From Cliona cf. orientalis (Eukaryota; Porifera; Demospongiae; Clionaida; Clionaidae), in contig OZ005689.1 of NCBI GenBank assembly GCA_963930775.1, positions 10,296,010 through 10,360,009 of the forward strand: 64,000 nucleotides of DNA, given 5' to 3'. Below the pieces are notes generated by a model. That model was not told the DNA's origin. It saw only the letters and a program-made list of their open reading frames with translations, and made no database searches. A program made the translations under genes and the position numbers. This document shows positions 57,563-64,000 of this stretch, piece after piece. Position 1 is the stretch's first letter. Each line of letters opens with the position of its first letter.

Positions 57563-57903
57563 CAGGGGCGTACCCAGGATTTAATACAGGGGGTTTCTAA
57601 GTAGTTGCGCGCGAAAAATTTAGCGACCACGCCCACTTTTGGGCCACGCCCTCTAATTAATGATCGCCATTTAGCATGTTTCAGTAACAGTTTGCCAGAT
57701 TCTCGAAGATTTTAGCAAAGAAATACAAGGAAAAACACCAGAGGAGAGTTCTAAGCTAGGTTTTAAGAGATTTTAGCACCTGCAGATGGAATCTGGAAAT
57801 CAAGGGGGTTTCCTATAGCAGCTAAGTCATACTAAGATAATGCTGAATCTGACTGCCAAGGGGGGTTTCCGGGCAACGAGGAAACAACTAAGGTACACCC
57901 CTG
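57563..57903. mobile_element. 5-bp-duplication element, 341 bp
   Basis: Ends CAGGGGCGTACCCAGG and inverted CAGGGGTGTACCTTAG. CTAAT duplicated at 57558-57562 and 57904-57908. Contains GGGGGTTTC repeats and CACGCCCAC phrases as in 37224-38243. No ORF. Confidence 0.88.
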
Positions 57904-58772
57904 CTAATGCTGAATAGTCACTGAAAGGTCTAGGCCAACTTTCAATGCCGCAGTCACATTGGTCAGGGGGTCAAGCAAGAAAATTTGATGGCTCGGAATT
58001 ATGCTCCTGGTGAAATTCCTCCCCCTGGAGCCTGGAGGTGGCAGTCTAAGGATACGTTCTCCCTTTGAGATTATGCTCGATCGTGTTTCCAGGATGGGAG
58101 CTCTGCCCCCATGACAAACACTCTGGGTGGAAGCACAGGCCAATAATTATGTAGTGTCACCCCTGCCCTGATTTAAGGAGGTAATCAGCCCTTATAGCGT
58201 GACACAACGCTTTCAATTGTATCTAAGCTATATCGTGAGTCATGGACAACTGTTTGTTGTGTCACGGTGATGCCGGGCGCAGTTTGTTGCCCCAGGCAGA
58301 CTATGATTATTGTTATATTATTATTATTATTATTATTATTCGCACGCACTCCTTTAGTGAGAGCTTCATACCTCTAAAATTCTTCACAAAATTTATTTTC
58401 CGATCACAGCCTGGGCACGATCTTTCGCGCTTTCTGTTGTAATAATATTTTAGCCGTGAACGGACGCGTTTACAGACATGTAGGCGTAGGCGTGTCCCAA
58501 CGGATGCAGGTGACGCCCGTATCGTTCCATACGCCGAATACATGTACATGTACGGACATTTTGATCCGCCCTATTCGTGTACTAAAAGGCAGACGAGATA
58601 GCTATATAACCGCATGTAGCCGGCTGACTGGTAAGTTACATAGTGACAGATATTAATGGGCCACCGATTAATTGTCTTGTCATTTTAACTTTCCATTGCA
58701 TGTTTTATTAATCGCTGTGTCTAGAGTCCCGGCACCAGTACCCAAGATTTAGTGCTTGGAGTACCGGCAGTG
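57904..58772. other. gene-free stretch with (TTA)n
   Basis: A (TTA)n run lies at 58316-58341. No gene recognised. Confidence 0.5.
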
Positions 58773-58833
58773 TATTATATAGCTATAGATCCCAGCCCCC
58801 GAAGGGGGCTGGGATCTATAGCTATATTATAAT
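58773..58833. repeat. near-perfect 61-bp hairpin
   Basis: Arms 58773-58800 and 58804-58833 (ATAGCTATAGATCCCAGCCC and its inverse) with a GAA loop. AT-rich base and a GC-rich tip. Possibly a minimal foldback element; a cruciform or stable RNA hairpin is expected. Confidence 0.85.
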
Positions 58834-58943
58834 ACTGAGCGCAAGACGGCTAGTGAGGCTAGTAGTGGGGGTTTGGGTTCCGATAATCGGTTGGTTACGA
58901 GGGGTTTGGGTTTGGGCTATGGTTGGTGACAAGGGTTAGTATT

Positions 58944-60121
58944 TATGGGGGGTGGATAGTGTCAAAAGTACAGTCAGTGTTTTGGAGGAGGGTGACTTCT
59001 CTGAGGAGGGGGGTGGTTTCAACTGGAGGGGGTACTTTTCTGTTGGAGGATACCAGTTTTTGTGGAGGAGTGCGTTTTGATCTCGAGGAGGGGGTCTAGC
59101 GCATCCGGAGTAGGGAGTCATACTTCGCTGGGGAGGGGTGCATTTGATCTCGAGGAGGGGGTCTACATCACCTGGAGTGGGGGGGTCACACACTTTTGAG
59201 GGGTGTTTTGATCTCAAGGAGGGCTCTAGTTCATCTGAAGTAGGGGGTGATACTCTGGTTGGACGAGGACGCATTTGATATCGAGGAGCCGACTACCGAA
59301 TAGAATATTGTGGGTGTGGCACATTTTTACGCATGCGCAAATCTGTTAACATTATTTTAGTCTTCGCGCTATGTGCTGGTACCATGATGGTGCGGAACGT
59401 GTGCTGGGAAGCAAGTCGCTTGGAAATGAGTTGTTTTGGACTACTATAAATGTGCTGGTGGTGTCTCCTGTCGTACAAAGGTTCAATAATTGTATGTGCT
59501 ACGAACAAATTATCAAATATCTGCGCTTCATTGAATAAATGTAGCACCTTTGTACAAGAGACACCAGTAGTACGTCTACAGCAGTCCAGAATCACGCCAC
59601 TAGCTTCCCAGCCTATATCTATAGCCACGTCCAAATTCAAGGCACACAGGCCATGCCACATGACGCGAAGATTTTTATGCGCATGCGCGAAATGTGCCAC
59701 ACCCACATAATAATAGACACAAACGGCATCTATCGGCAACTGCTAGCTCCATTCCAAATATGCCCCTCCTCCAGTCGAGGTAGCAGACCCCTCGAGATCA
59801 AAATGTACCCCTTGTCCAGCGAAAGTATGATCCCCTCCTCGCGATCAAAAATGCACCCCTCCTCCAGCGAAGTATGACCCCCTACTCCAGATGAGCTAGA
59901 CCCCCTCCTCGAGATCAAAACGCACCCCTCCTCCAGCGAACTATGACCCCCTACTCCAGATGAGCTAGACCCCCTCCTCGAGATCAAAACGCACCCCTCC
60001 TCCACAAATAGTGGTATCCTCCAACTGAAAAGCACCCCTCCAGTTGAAACCACCCCCTCCTCAGTGAAGTCACCCTCCTCCAAAACAGTGACTATACTTT
60101 TGACACTATCCACCCCCCATA
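58944..60121. mobile_element. long inverted-repeat element with 69-bp tandem units
   Basis: 1178 bp. Arms of about 340-370 bp (58944-59285 and 59750-60121) start TATGGGGGGTGGATAGTGTC. AGTATT is duplicated on both sides (58938-58943, 60122-60127). Each arm holds tandem units of about 69 bp built from CTCGAGGAGGGGGTCTAGC and GGAGTAGGGGGTCATAC. The centre has a second inverted pair GTGTGGCACATTTT..GCATGCGC and a third around GGTGTCTC. Open frames through the tandem units give 23-residue repeats but look like a by-product of unit length. Confidence 0.85.
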
Positions 60122-60182
60122 AGTATTATAGTGGCAAGGTGTATAAATTTGGCAAAAAACAGCATCCAGCAGCGGCGAGCAG

Positions 60183-60250
60183 GGTGGCTGAGCGGACTAG
60201 GGTTTGGGCTGGTGATACGGTGGTCCTGGGTTCGAATCCCGTTTAGTCTA
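60183..60250 (+). repeat. tRNA-like sequence (class II type), probable SINE head
   Basis: A box TGGCTGAGCGGACTAGGG and B box GGTTCGAATCC are present at class II (Leu/Ser) spacing, followed by a T-rich stretch after TATGAA. The acceptor ends do not pair and the T stem has a mismatch, so a working tRNA is unlikely. Confidence 0.55.
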
Positions 60251-60779
60251 TGAATTTTTTTTTCCCTCACTTTCGAAAAATTTCTAAGTTTTTTGGCAGG
60301 CTTAGTTGCCGGTACTCGAAGCGCAAAATTTCCGGTACCGGTGCCGGGACTGTAGACACAGCCTTTATTAATACTTGATTACTCCGGTGTTGAATTACTT
60401 ATCAGAAGTACTGTAACACTGTTTAGGTATAGGGAGCTACGTGTATATTCGAGTCCGTTGTTGACCACCGAAATTAGACTGCCTCTCCCCCTTGCACCCC
60501 CTAAAAATACCGGGGGAGAACAGTAGCCTATGCAGTGACCCCTCCTTTATGTGCCTGCAGAAAACTCCAAGCTCGCAGCTAGAGCTTATGCTAAAATTTC
60601 ATTTGATCTTAAAAATGTAAGACTATAGCTACTAACTTTGCTCTGACATTTGGTCGGACATCAGATACTAATGAAGATTCACACAATGCCAATGCAGTTC
60701 AGCAGTCTACAAAATTACTGCAAATTCCAACATTGTGCTATCTACATGCAAGTTTGCACACCATCATGTGGGTGTTAGG
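60251..60779. other. gene-free stretch
   Basis: No gene or bounded repeat recognised. Confidence 0.4.
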
Positions 60780-61098
60780 CCCACCCTCAACGTTCAAGCC
60801 TCGGGCCACTGTGGGTACTGCCTAACCTAGTAAACAGGATGGGGTCAGACAAGCAATGCATACCGACACTGGTTCTACCCCAATGGAACTGAGGTCCCCA
60901 TTGAGGGTGATGGCTATAACTTCTATCGCTATCGATGGGATTCAGATTCAGAGAATGGTGAGCAGGGGGCAGCATTGCTGAATCATCGTTTTGGTGCTAT
61001 GCCTCCAACTGGTATTTAGCTATCACTATGTCATACCTGATGCCACAAAAGTCGACCAGTCCCTGTATATTTGGACTATACACAAATTCAAATACCAA
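60780..61098 (+). pseudogene. orphan Ig-like receptor exon, frame broken
   Basis: After a possible acceptor (GGGTGTTAG, ending 60779) one frame reads HWFYPNGTEVPIEGDGYNF and LLNHRFGAMPPTG. After a stop and frame change near 61017, a second frame reads YVIPDATKVDQSLYIWTIHK. This order (WFYPNGT .. R..GAMxPTGxY.C.IPDA) is the closing half of Ig-like domains in large animal receptor families. The frame break makes it a pseudo-exon or a badly placed intron. No neighbouring exon was found, and it is far from the receptor at 7-11 kb and on the opposite strand. Confidence 0.5.
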
Positions 61099-62418
61099 CG
61101 GCAAGTACAGTGCTACACAGCAAAAGAGTAGATTTTTTTCTAACTTTGCATGCACACTTATTTTTACCTATAATGAATAGAAATACCACTTTTAGCAGTA
61201 GTATTAGCGTGCAAAGCGTCAAACAAAGACCGCTCCGTAACAGAAGCTATGACGAACTATGACGTTGGTCTGGTATCACGTGCACAATACATAGCAATAC
61301 AAACGATCAAAAATTACAAGATCGAAGGCTATAGACAAGATGAGGTAAGTTTCTGAAGGTAGAGAATCGCTCTAGTATGTCTACTTCTACACAGTATTAC
61401 CGTACGTAGCTAAAACAAGCGACTATCGGACCGCCTAGTGAGGCGGTGACTGTCAACCCCACAAAAACACTTCGGAGCATTAAAAAGGATTTTGGGCTGC
61501 CTATCGTTACTATCTTACCTCGCTTGGACGCCTCAGAAGCGAAGCGCTCCACGCGTTCAACGCTAACAACTCTGTCCTCGCTGCCTTCTCTTTCCTAGAT
61601 CGCCAGTGGGCGTGGTCAATGAAAACGTCACTATTGTACACGTGCGTTGGGTACTACGTCATCAAGCCGAACTTCAACCCGTCTGGAGCAGTCGGCGGAA
61701 ATGTTTGCTTCCGGATTGGGCGTTTCCTATAAAATATTCGCAGTTCCATACATACACTAGGATTATTAATGCATAAGGATGCATAGAGTACAATATTGAC
61801 TCTTAACTAATACTTTCATGCAAGTTTCTGTGCCTAACGTAAATAGACCATATTTTAGGCTATTTCAGTCGATAGCTCCGTGACCCTTTGTAGTTAAGAC
61901 TTCTTATTTGGCACAAAGATGTATCTAGTTGGTGTCTATCTTCATCTCAAATCTGGATTCTTAACTATAATCCAATCCCTTGAAATTGTGCCTAACATAA
62001 GAATCGGGAATTTTTGGCCATTTTTGCATGCTGAAGCCATATAGAAGGTGGCATCAACTTTCCACTGCAGATGTAGATAGTCCATCCATTGACCTAACTG
62101 GATATCAAATCAAATGTAGAGACATGCAAGTTTAACCACAAAACACTGCAAAAACCATACAGTGGTAAAAATCTACTCTCTTGCTGTGGAGCACTGTAGA
62201 TCAATAATTTCAGTACTGCTATGAGGGTTAAAGTGCTGCATGTGTAATTAGTACTAACCATACCAGGAAATAGGGTATCCTCCGTACTAAGTATACATGT
62301 ACTGGGAGATATATATTATATGGTATCCCCATACCAAGATTAATTATCTTGACATCACTATGTAGTGCATGATCTCACCAATTAATTAACCCTTGGCACA
62401 TGTGCGAGGGTTACGTTC

Positions 62419-62419
<1 letters not shown>
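61099..62419. other. gene-free stretch
   Basis: No gene supported; a CACGCGTTCAACGC / GCGAAGCGCTC GC-rich island lies around 61540-61575. Confidence 0.4.
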
Positions 62420-62453
<34 letters not shown>

Positions 62454-62461
62454 TTTTGTGT

Positions 62462-62514
<53 letters not shown>

Positions 62515-62541
62515 CGCGTGTGCATGTGTGTGTGTGTGTGT
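62420..62541. repeat. (TG)n microsatellite
   Basis: TG run with interruptions (TATGTATGTTTTTGTG and CGCGCACGCG). The Val/Cys frames here are artefacts. Confidence 0.95.
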
Positions 62542-63321
62542 GTCTATATTTTACCACACTAGCAGCTACATACCTTAAAAAAATCTGGTGTCATAGGCTC
62601 TCTGCATGGTGTTTTCAATGTATACATTGTGTGGATTTCATTGAAAACGTTCAAAGTTCTAGCGACATTTGCTGATCACCTCTGACTTCTTTGCTTCTTG
62701 AACAACTCTCAATGAACAAAAGAGATAGTGATGGTTTCTTTTCAAAAAGACTATTGTGTAGGACTAGTGATATTTCTTACGACTCGACTAACTCATCACT
62801 GGTTACTATAGACTATCAGTAACATGACATAGCTTGTGTATGAAGCAAAACTGCTGATCATGCAGGCATATATACACACAAATGTGCTTGGTCATGCAGC
62901 ATATTATGTCATTGTGTGCAATCACATAATTATGCACATATTGTGCATTTTTGTGGTTACTCCTGATGTGTAGTACTAGCTAGGTTAGCACAACACTACT
63001 ACACAACACAGTGTAATCGGGGCCTGAGCAAACCCCACAAAAACGGCACTGCATTGCTCATACGGTATGTATGTTTATGTATGTATGGTATGGTATATAG
63101 GACATTCCGTATATATGCTGTTCTAACTTAGTGAATTATCCTATTGTGCATGCTCAAAATTTTACATTAAATAACTAGAAGGAGCCTAACACCTAGGGAT
63201 GAGAGCACGTGTGTTGCTTTGGCCAGTTATTAAACTCAACTGACACAATGGTACTTAGGCAGTCACTAGCTGACAACTACTACGGTGGTGCTGAGGCAGT
63301 CATCACATCTATAGTTAAAAC
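62542..63321. other. gene-free stretch
   Basis: No gene supported. A CATACGGTATG sequence near 63060 resembles a right end of the TACCGTA family without a partner. Confidence 0.4.
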
Positions 63322-63393
63322 TGATCCGCAGGCCAGGATTAGTAATGAAATCTGGTGGGCCAGATTTCACTACTAATCCTGGCCTGCGGATCA
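63322..63393. repeat. 72-bp foldback TGATCCGCAGGCCAGG
   Basis: Arms of about 34 nt (TGATCCGCAGGCCAGGATTA left, inverted right) with one mismatch and a 3-4 nt centre. No target duplication identified. Confidence 0.85.
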
Positions 63394-63457
63394 ATTTAAG
63401 AGAGCCATGCATGATACTTTAAGAAGAATCTGATTCCTAGGATTTCTGGTGCATTCA

Positions 63458-63517
63458 CAGACAGTGTATACCAGGCTCTCCTTTCCCCTCCCCCAGAAAA
63501 TGAGCCTGGATCGAAGC
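63458..63517. repeat. lone right end of TAGCCTCG-type MULE-like element
   Basis: GTGTATACCAGGCTCTCCTT .. AGCCTGGATCGAAGCTA resembles the last 60 bp of 44305-44747 (GTGTGTACCAGGCCC .. GACGAGGCTA). No left end in the window. Confidence 0.45.
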
Positions 63518-63594
63518 TACCCTTGTGCATGCATGCAGGGTAACAACTGACACATTCCATATTCTTGTATACAAGTCCCAATTAAGTATACGAA

Positions 63595-63668
63595 AAAGAA
63601 ATCTCAGGACTTGAGTGGAGATTAAACCCACACATTCACATTGGTGTGATGCCATACCAATTGAGCTA
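63595..63668 (-). repeat. decayed SINE copy
   Basis: Matches the 31 kb SINE on the minus strand: TAGCTCAATTGGTATGGCATC, a damaged B box (GGTTTAATC) and the CTCAAGTCCTGAGATTTC tail. Confidence 0.65.
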
Positions 63669-64000
63669 AAGATTTTGCCTTCTTCATCTTTCTGCTAAAT
63701 ATATCTAAAGGATGGAAATAAGTTCAAATTTTCGTCGGATGGTGGCCATGGCCTCACTTTCTGTCTGGCTAGTATCATAGGGTTGGCTGCATGATGGTAG
63801 CTCTGATTATTGCTGCTGTGTTGGAGTCTCAAAATGAGAGCAGGATCCATACAATATTATGGCTAGGAATGTGTTATATAGGTGGAGAAATGCTAATAAG
63901 TAAGGCTATTTGCTGGAGGGAGCTTAACTTTAAGGCATTTTCCCTGTGTTCTAAAGTAAGCCACCTCCCCATGTCTACTACTGATAAAAATGAGTAGTCT
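63669..64000. other. gene-free window end
   Basis: No gene supported up to the window edge. Confidence 0.4.

Noticed and set aside
59293-60113. 148- and 127-codon minus-strand ORFs
   Set aside because: They follow the inverted and tandem repeats of the 58944-60121 element; the 23-residue periodicity is the 69-bp unit.
58944-60121. CRISPR-like array
   Set aside because: Tandem 69-bp units without unique spacers, in an animal-type genome; it is part of an inverted-repeat element.
60183-60250. tRNA-Leu or tRNA-Ser gene
   Set aside because: Acceptor strands do not pair and the T stem has a mismatch.

Overview
The window looks like a gene-poor, repeat-rich piece of an invertebrate animal nuclear genome, most likely a demosponge. 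This rests on introns with GT/AG borders, (TG)n and (GA)n microsatellites, tRNA-derived SINE heads, dense small inverted-repeat elements, Ty3/Gypsy-type retrotransposons, and genes of types common in sponges: a jacalin-like lectin, an Ig/FN3-like receptor and a death-domain/ankyrin protein. The species call is inference; the sequence has no rRNA or mitochondrial marker.

Layout. 0-5 kb: a single-exon jacalin-like lectin (391-876, +) followed by MITEs and a retroelement tail fragment. 5-12 kb: a tiny foldback element, (GA)n and an eight-exon type I membrane receptor on the minus strand (exons between 11404 and 7248), whose exon phases all agree and give about 712 residues. 12-16 kb: two inverted-repeat DNA elements and a Crypton/DUF3504 pseudogene. 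16.8-28.1 kb: one Gypsy-type element with both LTRs and a CTAGT target duplication. Its integrase region is split by a second complete Gypsy-type element (17963-24754), whose gag is in turn split by a MULE-like element (23056-23704) with a 9-bp duplication. 28.4-40.7 kb: a minus-strand death domain - ankyrin - death domain gene. Its two recognisable exons are about 10.3 kb apart and splice in phase; the intron holds a SINE palindrome, a Crypton/DUF3504 ORF cut by a DNA element, a decayed third retrotransposon carrying a further nested pair of insertions, and several MITEs. 41-46 kb: an unrecognised two-frame ORF and a piggyBac-like transposase pseudogene that lost its catalytic core and was hit by another MULE-like element. 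46-64 kb: almost entirely repeats, with one orphan Ig-like pseudo-exon near 60.9 kb.

The host genes are independent of each other. The dominant story is layered transposition. At least six elements carry 5-bp target duplications (several with long G tracts), five have 8-9-bp duplications and TAGTCTC or TAGCCTCG ends, and nine start and end in TACCGTA-like sequence with TA. Many insertions can be dated relative to one another because the exact target duplications are preserved.
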